From: Aurelia coerulea
Lineage: Eukaryota; Cnidaria; Scyphozoa; Semaeostomeae; Ulmaridae
Length of the DNA: 64,000 bases
Assembly (NCBI GenBank): GCA_039566865.1
Contig: CM076943.1
Coordinates: forward strand, 12,262,001 to 12,326,000
Direction: 5' to 3'
Each line of letters starts with the position of its first letter. The stretch's first letter is position 1. A program made the position numbers and the translations under genes. Under the pieces are notes generated by a model. The model was not told the DNA's origin and searched no databases. It saw only the letters and a list, made by a program, of their open reading frames with translations. Of this stretch, positions 1 to 10,925 are shown piece after piece.

Positions 1-1020
1 AACTTTTGTCATATAAAAGTTCCATAATAGCGAAGAATTTTTGAAAGGGACACAGCAGCCCTGTTAAGAGGCGATTCTTGTTGGAGGTGAGGCTGTTGTT
101 GAGACGTGATTGGTGTTGAAGGTGAGGCTGAAGCTATATGCGCAAGGAGGGTGGAAAACTGGGGGTCCGGGGGCTTGCCCCCGGGAAAAATTTCTGTGAC
201 CACGTCCTTTAGATCGTTGCAAAACGCCCCTATTTTGAAGAATCTACTATTTGTTTTCATGGGAAATTTCGAAAAAAATGACCTTCAAAGCACTGAAAAA
301 TAGATCGTTTTCAAATTTTAGATAACAACGTGATAGCTTGATATAAATCTTCATTTCTATACGCATCCGTTTACAGAAACTGAAAGTAATCCCATCTTAG
401 TAATCATTTCCATCTTCCTCAACAATATTCACTTGTGCAAATTCTGATGAGCAACTCATTGAAAGCTTAATGCACAAACCATAAATGCATGACATTTTTT
501 AAGTATGAAACGTGCAAAATAGATTGTAAATGTATCGTTTTTAGTCACCAAAATGTAGGCAAGACGACCGAATTTTCGGGGGAAAAGTCCAAGAATGTTT
601 TGACCGAAAGCATTTGTCTGAAATTTATTCGTCCGAAATTTTCTGCGCCTAATGTGTCTATTTTTCCAATAGAAAACACACGTTTCTTTCGATTGAAAAA
701 GGAATTTTTTGCAGAAAAACGAACGAAGGACCTAGTTTTTTGTCGAAAAACCTACTTTTTCATCAAAAACTACGTTTTTGCGATCGAAAGAGTGATTTTC
801 ATGTATACATTACGATTGCCATAAAGTAGCTATGTAAGGAAAATGGATTAATTCAATTTTTTTCGATTTTTCCGACAAGAATGGAAAACTGACGAATTTT
901 CCGACAACATTTTCACAGGGGGGGCCATGGCCCCCCCTGGCCCCCCCGGCCACGACGCCACTGAAGACACCCGCTACAAATACCACAAATAAAACGAAAA
1001 TATTGCTGCTGTTTTATGCT
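1..1020. other. Degenerate transposon-derived DNA, no gene
   Basis: I see no convincing coding sequence. A G/C-run stretch at about 160-190 and another at 917-950 are typical of non-autonomous DNA transposon ends. Read on the minus strand, the sequence ending at 963 starts CAGTGGCGTCGTGG, which resembles a hAT-type terminal inverted repeat. The partner end is not visible, so the element is either truncated or starts outside the window. Confidence 0.35.
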
Positions 1021-1025
1021 TAAAT

Positions 1026-3480
1026 TCAATTTGAAAACCTTTTCGTATTTTTGATAAAAGAAATTGTTGCTTCCAGGATTATTCGATTGATAATGACATT
1101 ATACTGTGAATCCCCGAACAGAAGCAAATCACACAAAGGTTTAACATCTAAATTCACATTTAAACCAGGAACTTCAGAGAGCTGATCAAAGAGGTCCTGC
1201 CGCATCGAGTCAAACTGGGGGCAATGCAGGAGAAAGTGCTCATCGTCTTCCCTGTCAGTACCACAAGCACAAAATGGAGTAAGACTATCAAAGTTGTGTC
1301 TAAATTTATGTTCATTCAGTGCGCTAAACTTCAAACGCAACTTTGTCAGTAATCTGATGCCTTCAATATCAGAAATATTGTAGACAGAATTTCGCTCAGG
1401 TCTTATGATTTTTGATAATTTGCCTTTGAACTGAGAAAGGGACATTGAATTTTTGATCCCTTCCCCAAGCATATTCCACTCAAACAGGGTATTATGAAAG
1501 TAAGTATTAGAAAAACGATTGGTTCTAGCAACATGTACTTCATAATCCCGGGAGTGTCTAAGACTGTAGTTGAGATGACGTTCGGGAGGGATTTCATCAA
1601 AAAGGTAGCCTGGTGATCGTGATTTCATTAAGTTAAAGAAATGACACAGCCTCCTGTACCATCTTCTGTCGTACAGACTCTCCCCTCCCATCCTAATTCT
1701 TCATGAAGTCTTTGCCTATTTGTACCTCTCCAAGCACCAGCAACAGCTAAGGCTGCAGAGTATTGTGTCTGTTCATCTGTTCAAGCCTGTGCGTAAATGT
1801 TAAGCGCATGTCTGGGTCATATTTGTGATAAATGATGTCTCCATAGTCTAAGTGTGGTCTTACATATAACTTGTAGATTTGATCTAACACATCCCTAGAC
1901 ACATACTTGGACAGAAATTTTATCATCCCTATGCCCCTTCTAGCCTTGCAGATAGCCTCTTTAATATGACTTAGACAATTCAGTTGAGAATCAAGTTGCA
2001 TTCCAATATGCTTGTGCTCAGATTTTCTCTCAACTTCATCATTGCCTAGGAAAATTTGTGGATGGAATGGCTTTACTTTTCTGCAAGAGAAAACAACCTC
2101 TTCAGTTTTATTTACATTAAACTGCATTTTCCATTGCCATGCCCATAATCGAACTCTGTCAAGATCTGCATTGAGTTCATCAGCAGATCTTCTTTCATCT
2201 TGAACAACTGAGAAGAGAGATGTATCATCCGCAAACATTTTGACATCACAGTTCACATTCTCAACAAGATCATTTATGTAGACAAGAAAAAACAGAGGAC
2301 CCAAGACAGAGCCCTGTGGCACACCAGCACATATCATTGCCCATTTTGAGCTTTTCCCGTTCAGAACAACTCGCTGTTCTCGATTTGCTAAGTAGTCCTG
2401 GATCAAAGTAAGGACGTTCCCATTTATACCATTGCACTTTAATTTGTATAGGAGGCCCTCGTGCCAAACCCTGTCAAAGGCTTTGGAAAGATCAAGAAAG
2501 ACGGCTCTAGTTTCAAGAGAAGGACAAGCTTCAAATGCTTTGTAGATATTGTGGGTGATAGATAACAACTGATTAATAGTGGAATCTCCCGGCCGAAAAC
2601 CTGATTGTTGTTGGGCTAGAAATCTATTCTCAGAAAGATGTTTGTAAATTTCGTCGAACAATACTTTTTCAAATATCTTCCCAAATATAGGTAGAAGCGA
2701 AATGGGCCTATAGTTCGTTTTGTTCTGCCTGCTGTCTTTCTTGTTTGTTGGGGATACGAATCGTCAAAGTTCATAGCAACGGTCATCCTCCAAAAAGGAA
2801 ACCTGTGATCATGCGCAGAAAGCATGTTTGGTTTTTTGGAAAGGATGTGGGCGGATAATCCGGCCACAATCCAAACAAGAATTAGCAAAGAGACAAAGAG
2901 ATTCTCGCGCATGGTAATAGGTTTCCCAGCTGTTGATCTGCTTTGAACTTTACCAGCATAACAAAAGGCTCAGACAAAAGGGGCAGTCCTCGGTATCCTC
3001 AACAATTGTGGATAGGAATTACGTTTGCCTTTTTCCAAACTGAAGGATAAGTTCCGGTCTCCAAAGATTTTTCAAAGATTAAACATAGGGGCTCAACTAT
3101 CGAGGCATCGCATATCTTAATCATATGAACAGATATATTGTCACAGCCGCCAGCTTTTTTGCAATCAAGGGCACGAATTAATAATAGTACTTTATCCCTG
3201 TTAATGGCAATATCCGTTAAAGGTGAATTGCACCGGGGCAAAAAGTTCGGAATTGTGCTGCCGGTTGATATTGCGGAACACTGTTGCACAAAGAAATCAT
3301 TCAAAATGCTAGCCTTGGTATCTACGTTAGTAACAATGATTCCATTTTCTAGAATTGGTGGTATTCCCGAAATGCTCTTCTTATTCATTAATTTGTTCCA
3401 GTACGTTTTGATACCACTGCTGGGGAAACAATGTTTGCCATGGTCAATGGAATTGGTAGACTGTGTGCAGATTTCCGCTC
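1026..3480 (-). mobile_element. Degenerate APE-type LINE: linker, reverse transcriptase and C-terminal domain
   Basis: This is a non-LTR retrotransposon remnant on the minus strand. Reading 5' to 3', 3480-3006 encodes the linker and first reverse-transcriptase block, ending WKKANVIPIH. 2744-1747 carries the RT core, with motif A (FLDLSKAFDRVWH), motif B (GVPQGSVLGP) and motif C (FADDT). 1691-1026 carries the post-RT region with a CxCG...HFLLHCP zinc-knuckle-like motif and the ending TKRFSN. The coding frame is broken near 1750 and again near 1685, so the copy is dead. It is also interrupted by a 261-bp TIR element (2745-3005). The endonuclease domain is absent, which indicates 5' truncation. 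The clade (CR1/L2/jockey-like) cannot be settled by eye. Confidence 0.85.
2745..3005. mobile_element. 261-bp TIR element with 4-bp TTGT target duplication
   Basis: On the plus strand the element starts TTGTTGGGGATAC (2745-2757) and ends GTATCCTCAACAA (2993-3005), giving 13-bp inverted repeats with one mismatch. TTGT directly flanks both sides (2741-2744 and 3006-3009). Removing the element and one TTGT rejoins the surrounding LINE in frame through the segment PIHKKDSRQNKTNYRP, which proves insertion after the LINE arrived. A 4-bp duplication occurs in superfamilies such as Chapaev, Sola and Ginger; I cannot assign one. On the minus strand it contains an ATG-initiated hydrophobic leader at 2912, discussed under findings. 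A second copy of one end lies at 25059. Confidence 0.75.
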
Positions 3481-4327
3481 CTTCCTCCTCCCCTCTGCTC
3501 CGCAGTGACAGTAGAGGCTTCGCGCAGGCTATGAAATCGGGCCATTAACAGGGGTGGGGGTGCAGCTCAAATCTGTTCAAAATTGTTATTTTGTGATCAA
3601 AATGTGATTTATTTTGTGATGAAAATTGAAATAGGTTATATATATCCATAATCAATTTCTGAAGAAAGACTTGCAGCAGTTAATTTTTTGGCAATGAATT
3701 TTGTAATATCAAAGGCATTGAGTCATGGTAAATAGCGCGATTCTCCGCTGGGGGTCTGTCTGCTTTCATGTGATCAATCTGTTTTCATGTAATCAGACAT
3801 CAACTTCACAAATACAAGGCTAGTTGGGTTACGCCTAGCCCATTGCGAGGTTATGATATCATGTGTGCAGTTTGAATAATAGCCAATCAGATTGGTGTAA
3901 GCTATCGTCATGACTCATCAATTTTTGCAATTTGGGTATACACGGTCTATTTACCATGACTCATTGCCTTTAACATCACAATATAGATGATGAAGTTCCC
4001 ATAAGATTAGGCCCTGACCCAAGACACAAATCAGCCTATAATGAGAGGTGGTAGTACACCCACAACAAAGGAAAATTTGAGGGCATGATACTGTGGCAAA
4101 GATTTTTTGTTGACTCCTAACATTGACGATGATGACATACAGGTATTTTTTTAAGAAACTAAGAATTTGGGCCAGTACTACTGAAAGTTTCTTAAAATTA
4201 TCAGATTTTGAGTACTCAAAGTTCCTTACGAGTTTCTTAGAGGTTCCATAACAATCTTGATGTTCAAATATTTCAAAACAACATTTTTCAAGCCTCTCCA
4301 ATGTTTAGACATTACTTAAGTGCATTG
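3481..4327. other. No gene seen
   Basis: AT-rich non-coding sequence. Short AAGTTTCTTA-type repeats appear around 4180-4250. Nothing else is supportable. Confidence 0.4.
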
Positions 4328-4335
4328 TGAGTTAT

Positions 4336-4685
4336 CCCGGGGGGGGGTCACTTTAATAGGCGGATGACGGGGGTGTGCCATTTTTAATTGTAAAATCATT
4401 CCCTAAAATTTATCAATTTTTCAAAAACCATACCCCAAAATTTACGGGCCTTTAAAAAAAGATACCCTAAAATTGTGACCAAAATTCGAAATTCTAACCA
4501 AATACCTGAAATCAGATTAAATTCAATACCCTCAAGCATTTTTCTTCCAAAATGACACCCCAAAATTTATGTTCATTTGTGATGTTGCCAAAAATGACAC
4601 CCTAAAATTTATTTTCAGCCTGAAAAAAGGTACCCCAAAAAATGGCACATCCCGTACTGGTACATATGGTAGTGACCCCCCCGGG
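4336..4685. mobile_element. G-run-terminated element (350 bp), 8-bp duplication TGAGTTAT
   Basis: The element starts CCCGGGGGGG at 4336 and ends CCCCCCCGGG at 4685. TGAGTTAT flanks it exactly on both sides (4328-4335 and 4686-4693). The interior has degenerate short repeats of the form 'ACCCTAAAATT' and the phrase GTGTGCC near the left end. There is no coding capacity. Copies of the same family are at 6832, 34774, 46698 and 53130, with fragments at 22967, 59009 and 63000. Confidence 0.8.
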
Positions 4686-4693
4686 TGAGTTAT

Positions 4694-5267
4694 ACAATAC
4701 AGGAAACAAGTAATAGTAAGGTAACAATATGTCAAGGACTTCCTTTATCAAAGTAAATAGTTTCTTAACTTATTTGCTCCCAGCACTGGAGTTTCCTAAT
4801 TTTTTGACGATCTGAGAGTTGAGTTTCTTATGGGCAGCTTCTTACGAAAAAATACATGTAAATCCTTCAAACAACAGCATTGAATCTTACTCCAGATTTT
4901 AGCCATGAAGACCTGAACAATGTAACTGAGGTTTCCCTTGCGATGGACGTTCAGTTTCAATATGGTACTACTGTTAGATGTCTCTGGCAGTTCCAGTATT
5001 GTTTTAATTTTGACACTCATTTCTTCCTGTTTTTTACTGTGGATCTCTGTTGATCTTCATACGACTTTTGAAAATAATTTCATGATATGTGTGTGGCACC
5101 AGAAAATCGAACATTCTCTGTACTGCAGTTAGTATTAGCAAGATAAGATTAAATCCAACATCATATTAAGCGTTGTTCATTCTCCCCAAGCCACAAGGTA
5201 CCTTTGGGCCATGCTGAGTGATGATGCTCTTATATCAGAACATCAACAAACCATTGAGTGTTTCTAA
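4694..5267. other. No gene; dispersed short repeat
   Basis: Contains a block at about 4786-4850 (GGAGTTTCCTAATTTTTTGA... then TCTGAGAGTTGAGTTTCTTA) that recurs at about 22483-22530. No coding sequence recognised. Confidence 0.4.
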
Positions 5268-6335
5268 TCTCCGAGCCTTCGAGCCTCGAGCCCTCGAGCC
5301 TCGAGCCTTCGAGCCTTGTATTTCGAGCCTCGAGCCTTCGAGCCTCGAACCTTCGAGCCTTGTATTTCGAGCCTCGAGCCTTCGAGCCTTGTATTTCGAG
5401 CTTCGAGCCTTCGAGCCTTGCATTTCGAGCCTCGAAATCATTATCTTTTTGAAAATTTAGGATTCAAGTGAAGGTAATAGCTAGAATTCTTGCGAAATTT
5501 GTAATTTGTATATTTGTAAAAATGTGCCAGAACACACATTTTTCTCAAGGACTGGAAAGGCCCAATTTCAAGATCCTACCGCTCAATCTTCGGCCGTTGT
5601 TTTAGCACAGGAACGAGATAACGACTTGTTTAATGGTTTTTTTGAATTTCAATTTTGCCCTAATTTGACTCAGACGTTTTTTTGATAAGAAACTTGGATC
5701 AGCACTTAGTACTAAAAGTTTCTTAATTTCACATGAAAATTTCGGTGTTTTAGTAGTAAAAGTTTCTTAAATTAGTTTCTTAATTTGTGGGGTCTAAAAT
5801 TACGTTATGGTTCAAAGATGAGACTTCTTATCGACAAAAGGATTTCACTTTGCATTGATATTGTCACCAGGAATGCCATGCACATTAAGGCAAACAGTTA
5901 CCCATTTTTGCATTCAAAACTTGATATTTACAAATGCAATGCTACGCGAACCGAGGGGCCTTTCACTCCCAAAAAATCTCGTACACCTTTGGGAAAAATT
6001 CTTTTGTTTTCAAGAAAAATCCAATAAGTGAAGTGCCCCTGAAGTGAAGTGCTAGAGTTTCTTAAATTTTTGGTCATCGCAGTACTAGTTTCTTATAAAA
6101 ACGTGTAATTGGAATGCATTCCTATATACCAATTAAAATTTGTTATTATTAGACATTGTTAGGCTTGAAATGCTAGGCTCGAAGGCTCGAGACTCGAGGG
6201 CTCAAGGCTCGAAATGCAAGGCTCGAAGGCTCGAGGCTCGAAGGCTCGAGGCTCGAAGGCTCGAGGCTCGAAATACAAGGCTTGAAGGCTCGAAGGCTCG
6301 AGGCTCGAAGGCTCGAGGCTCGAAGGCTCGAGATA
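5268..6335. repeat. Foldback with satellite arms (GAGCCTTC / GAAGGCTC)
   Basis: The left arm (about 5268-5440) is an irregular tandem array of GAGCCTTC and GAGCCTCG-type units with TTGTATTTC spacers. The right arm (about 6165-6335) is the same array in inverse orientation (GAAGGCTC, GAGGCTCG, AATACAAGG). Between them lies about 720 bp of AT-rich sequence with AAGTTTCTTA motifs. The flanks just outside are also weakly inverted. Open frames over the arms are products of the repeat and are not genes. Confidence 0.7.
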
Positions 6336-6701
6336 TAGAATACTCCAAACCATTAGCATTGCAGAGAAAGCATGTTTCGTCCACCAACCAGTGGTTTCAT
6401 CGCAACTTCATATATCTGTCGTATATCTGTTAATCAGGCCATTAACTATCATTAGGTGGTCTCTTTTATATTACAAGAGATGGTTGAAAGGTTCAGTCTT
6501 GTTTCGGGCTTCTTTTTACTGGCATTAGCATCCTTGGAATATGCAACTCAGATTGGCTTTTTACTTACAAGGCAGGATAGAAAGCAACGAACCCAATCAG
6601 GAGTAACAATAATCTCCATAGAAAAGCTCAATTTCAACAATCACATCAATCTGTTTCTGTGCCAGCCTGCATCCACAGCTCTTACCGACTATTGATAAGA
6701 A
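6336..6701. other. No gene seen
   Basis: Short AT-rich spacer between two foldback elements; nothing supportable. Confidence 0.35.
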
Positions 6702-6708
6702 ACTAAAC

Positions 6709-8607
6709 TATGAAGCGGTGACAGGGTCAAAAATATTCCGTCATTGAAACCCAGCTTCGTCGTCAAGTATTCATCCGTCGTGATGTAGTTGTTCGTCGTC
6801 AAGCCATACCTTGCCGTCGTCGTACGTTCATCCCGGGGGGGGGGGGGGTACATAACATATTTCGGGTACGGGTATGTGCCGCCCATATGGGTGGGTTTTT
6901 GAGCCCAAAATTCTCTAAACAAGGGTCCTTTTTCGGCAGATTTTCCATAAACATGGGTGTAGTTTCGCTGAAATTCGCAAAAAATGGTTAAAATTGGCAG
7001 TTTTCCGCCAAAATTAATCATAAAAGTGGGTATCAAAGGCAAGTTTCGGTAATTAGAAGAGGGTAGCTTTCTGAAAACCGGGCGGCAGACCCCCGTCCAT
7101 CCTCAAGTCATGTACCCCCCCCGGGACGTTCATTGGCCGTTGTAACTGTGGTTCGTCAATGGCCCTGCAGCCTTGGTCGAGTGTTGAGCCGACGTCAATA
7201 CCCCAGCCGTCGAGGGATGGTAAGCCGTGGGTGGACAATAAGCCGTCGTCCATCAATCCGTCATGAGTTGATAAGCCGGCGTCGTCGAGCGTAACTTGAC
7301 AAGCCGTCGCTCGTAACGGCGCAACGATCTCGGCCTCCTTTCCATAATTTGCGAGAGGCCTTGGTGCGGAGAGCCAGAATATGGAAAAGCCAAACGGAGA
7401 GAAATTCTGTTTTGGCCAGAACATGGAGAAATTCTATAGGACGTATTATCTTATCAAATCTCGTCCTTATCCATGGCTTATTTTAGCCCATTTGCCATAA
7501 ATCGTGTTCCTTCCTTTTTGTAAGGGAAAGGAGAAAGTACACTCAATAGTTAAATTTTCCAAAGTTTTTTTGAAATTATTTCACATTAAATATGTTTTTA
7601 CCTTTGCTTTTATAGCTTTCTTTGAAAGGAAGAAATAAAACCGGTCATTTATCACACATTTTTATCCTGAACAGGCCTCCAGAATGAAATTTCTCCATTT
7701 TCTGGCCAAAGAGAATTTAGAGTGAATTTCTCCTTGGCCTGAAAATGGAGAAATTCCGTTGTTAGGCCCCTTCAGAATAAAAATGTACGATAAACGGCCG
7801 GTTTTTTATTTATTTATTTCACAGGAAGCAAAAGCGAAGGTAGAAACATATTTACTCCAAAATAATCCAAAAAAATTTGGAAAACTAATTTTGAGTGTAT
7901 TTCTGTTTGGCCAGAAAATAGAGAAATTTCATTATGGAGGTCTGTTTTCTGTTCAGAATAAAAATGTGCGATAAACGGCCAGTAATTAATCTATGTCTAC
8001 AGCGAAAGTAACAAACGTATTTACTCTAAAATAATCCACAAAAACTTTGGAAAAGTAATTTTTGAGTGTATTTCTCGTGACTTTTCCCTTACAAAAAAGA
8101 AGGAAAACAATTTACAGTCCAAAGAATACAAGCAGGGATTTGGACTGGATAAGGACGAGATTTGATAAAATAATACGTTCTATAGAATTTCTCCATATTC
8201 TGGCCAAAACAGATTTCTCTCCGCTCTGGCTTTTCCATATTCTGGCTCTCCGCACCAAGGCCTCTCGCAAATTATGGAAAGGAGGCCGAGATCGTTGCGC
8301 CGTTACGAGCGACGGCTTGTCAAGTTACGCTCGACGACGACGGCTTATCAACTCATGACGGATTGATGGACGACGGCTTATTGTCCACCCACGGCTTACC
8401 ATCCCTCGACGGCTGGGGTATTGACGTCGGCTCAACACTCAACCACGGCTGCAGGGCCATTGACGAACCACAGTTACAACGGCCAATGAACGTACGACGA
8501 CGGCATGGTAAGGCTTGACGACGAACAACTACCACACGACAGATGAATACTTGACGACGAAGCTGGGTTTCAATGACGGAATATTTTTGACCCTGTCGCC
8601 GCTTCAT
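6709..8607. mobile_element. 1.9-kb palindromic foldback element
   Basis: TATGAAGCGG (6709) and CCGCTTCAT (ending 8607) begin two long inverted arms that meet near 7740. Shared blocks include the GACGACGGCTTATC/GATAAGCCGTCGTC-type segments, the 'CTCGGCCTCCTTTCCATAA' segment and the inner 'ATGGAGAAATT' segments. The right arm has an extra tandem duplication (about 7760-8080). ACTAAAC flanks both ends (6702-6708 and 8608-8614), consistent with a target duplication of 7 or 8 bp. The left arm carries a 294-bp G-run element at 6832-7125. No transposase is visible. Confidence 0.75.
6832..7125. mobile_element. G-run-terminated element (294 bp), 8-bp duplication ACGTTCAT
   Basis: Starts CCCGGGGGGG and ends CCCCCCCGGG, flanked by ACGTTCAT at 6824-6831 and 7126-7133. 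The opposite arm of the palindrome (complement of about 8482-8500) has ACGTTCAT only once and continuous sequence, so it is the empty site. The interior matches the copy at 46698 closely, including the 'GTATGTGCC' and 'CCCATATGGGTGGG' phrases and the 'CCCCCGTCCATCC' segment. Confidence 0.85.
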
Positions 8608-8614
8608 ACTAAAC

Positions 8615-9404
8615 TGAAAAATTATCGAGGTAAACCAAGGGCGCCTACCTTGTAAGAAGTGAGTATATTCACGGTACTTTACGCGGTGTCCTATGTGCAA
8701 GTCCTGTTAATCTTTGTATATCATGTTACTGGGATTTTCAAATTCTAACGTCTATTAGAGTTGACCAATCAAAAATCACGCTGTCTGATTCCCTGTGGCC
8801 AGATCGTATAACAGTTGATATCGTGTTTCATAACACCGGAATTTGAAACCACAAAGTTATTCATACGTCATCTTGACCTTGAGAGGACTGACTCTGTGTA
8901 CTTCTGGGTCACGGTACGGTTTTAGGACACTCTCTGTACTGGGTCACAGGACACCCATTACTCTACAGTACTAGGAATAAACACACTTCCTACAAGTTAG
9001 GCGCCCTTGGTAGAATGGATCTTATAATCATTGATCCCCTGTGCACTCTTCACGCATGGCAAATGCAATTTTCCGTCCTGCTACTGCGTGCAGTCCCCAG
9101 AAAATCACCCCTCCCCCACCTTTCTGTTTTGGCGTCTTGCGCAGACGCAAAAGCACTTTGCACAGCGATCGAAACATTTCTGGTCTTTGCTATCGTACAT
9201 AATTAAAGTTCTAATTACTTCATTATCCATACAACAAAACAAACTCCCCACCCGTGAAAATACAGCGTTTGTGGCCAGTTTGCTTTAAAAGTTTCATTCA
9301 TTACTTTTCTGGTACTAACCACCAACTATATCAAAAGGCTTACGGCAATAATATCGACAAAGAAAGCCACTATTTCTTAGAATAATAATATTTGTAAGAT
9401 TAAA
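8615..9404. other. Upstream region of the SLC7 gene
   Basis: No coding sequence recognised. It would contain the promoter and 5' UTR of the transporter at 9405, but I see no clear core promoter element. The AT-rich stretch immediately before the ATG contains no obvious 3' splice site, which fits a single-exon gene. Confidence 0.35.
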
Positions 9405-10925
9405 ATGGATACTGTGCAAGAAATTTCAGAGAAATCAGCCCTCATACTCTCACCAACTTCAAGCAATTCAAATGGAGCAAAACTTCGAAAGAGCCTTGGC
9501 TGCATTCAAGCCTTTGCCTACATCGTTGGTATTCTCTTTGGCGGTGGATTGTTTATATCCCCTAGCTTGGTAGCACGGGAAACAAGCAACATGGGAATGG
9601 CTCTTGTTGTGTGGGTTATTTCAGCAATGCCTTGTTTATTTGGAGCTCTATGCTTCTGTGAATTAGCTACAATGTTGAAGAAGACAGGAGGCGAGTACAT
9701 TTTCATAAAAGAGGCCTTTGGCAACGTTCCAGCATTCGTTACCGTTTGGGCACAAACATTCATCATATTTCCTGCCGGCAAAGCCATACTTGCCATTACG
9801 ATCGGTGAGTACCTTCTCGCTCCGTTTTACGACATCGAAAGCACCACTGGACTTTGGATAACGAAATTCATCGCGATCTTCAGTATGTTAATAGTAGTTA
9901 TAACAAACCTTGTGAGCACATCATTCGTTGGCAGAACTCAAATATTTTTCACTGTAGTCCAAACAACAGCGGTGTTATTTCTAGTGGTTCTTGGTTTATG
10001 GAAAGTCTCTACAGGACACACTAGCAATTACAAGCACATGTTTGCCAACACTACCAGGGATTTCAACTTTGGAAGCTTTAGCATTGCTCTGTATGACAGC
10101 CTGTTGGCCTATGATGGGTGGGGTCTCATTTCATGTATAACAGAAGAGTTGCATAACTTAGAAAGAGACCTTTGGCTATCAGTTGTCACTGGTATTCCCT
10201 TTGTTATGCTTTGTTACGTTTTGGTAAATCTTGCTTTTATGTCTGCCCTTACTCGAGATGAAATTGCAAGCTCGGCAACCGTAGCAACGACATTTGTGCA
10301 GAAAATATTTGGAAAGAAAGTAGCAATGATTATGCCACCAGCGATAGCTCTATCGTGCTTTTGTTGTATGAATGGAGCTGCTTTTATGGAATGCAGAGTG
10401 ATGTTATCCGCAGCGAGAGAGGGACAGCTTCCTGAACCACTCTCGTACATCCACCGAGACAAACGTATTCCCATACCTGCTACTATTTTTCTATTCATTT
10501 TGACAACCCTGTGGATTTTGCCAATGGGAACTGGAATACAAGCACTAATTACATCGTATTCCTACGCAGTATGGTTGACATATGCCCTCGCAATAATCAG
10601 TGTTTTGGTTCTCAGAGTGAGAAGACCAAACGCCCCAAGACCGTTCAAAGTTTGGATTGCTAATCCTATTTTCACTGGTGTGATTGCAGTGATACTTGTC
10701 ATAGCACCGTTTGTGAAACAGCCAATTGAGAGCAGCTTTACTTTAGCGTTCATAGTTTCATCCTTGCCAGCATATTATTTTCTAATCTACAAGCATGATA
10801 GCTTACCCGAGCGCTTTATATCGTGCAAAAAAAGCATTTATCGATTTATACTTGATCACGCCAGTCTCGTTCCGTGCATTTTTGATGATGATAAAGAAAC
10901 AGAAGGCATTGACAATGACTTGTAA
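9405..10925 (+). CDS. SLC7-family (LAT/b0,+AT-like) amino-acid transporter, intronless
   Basis: The product is 506 residues, the usual length for the light subunits of heteromeric amino-acid transporters. These are plasma-membrane APC-fold exchangers of neutral or cationic amino acids with 12 membrane segments. The TM1 unwound motif is GILFGGGLF (about residues 42-50). The 'GGEYIFIKEAFG' loop follows TM2, and the TM6 block is YDGWGLISCITEEL (about 236-249). The start is ATG in an AAAATGG context, and the frame is open to TAA with no introns, suggesting a retrocopy or an intronless lineage expansion. The extracellular loop after TM3 reads APFYDIES. In b0,+AT, LAT1 and xCT this loop holds the cysteine that disulfide-links the SLC3 heavy chain. 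Here there is no Cys, so covalent pairing looks impossible. The substrate cannot be read from sequence. Confidence 0.9.
   Translation: MDTVQEISEKSALILSPTSSNSNGAKLRKSLGCIQAFAYIVGILFGGGLFISPSLVARETSNMGMALVVWVISAMPCLFGALCFCELATMLKKTGGEYIFIKEAFGNVPAFVTVWAQTFIIFPAGKAILAITIGEYLLAPFYDIESTTGLWITKFIAIFSMLIVVITNLVSTSFVGRTQIFFTVVQTTAVLFLVVLGLWKVSTGHTSNYKHMFANTTRDFNFGSFSIALYDSLLAYDGWGLISCITEELHNLERDLWLSVVTGIPFVMLCYVLVNLAFMSALTRDEIASSATVATTFVQKIFGKKVAMIMPPAIALSCFCCMNGAAFMECRVMLSAAREGQLPEPLSYIHRDKRIPIPATIFLFILTTLWILPMGTGIQALITSYSYAVWLTYALAIISVLVLRVRRPNAPRPFKVWIANPIFTGVIAVILVIAPFVKQPIESSFTLAFIVSSLPAYYFLIYKHDSLPERFISCKKSIYRFILDHASLVPCIFDDDKETEGIDNDL

Noticed and set aside
489..824. 111-residue open frame
   Set aside because: Lys/Phe-rich, low-complexity, no domain, and inside transposon-like DNA.
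5218..6387. Leu/Ser/Glu-repeat frames on both strands
   Set aside because: Produced by the GAGCCTTC satellite arms.
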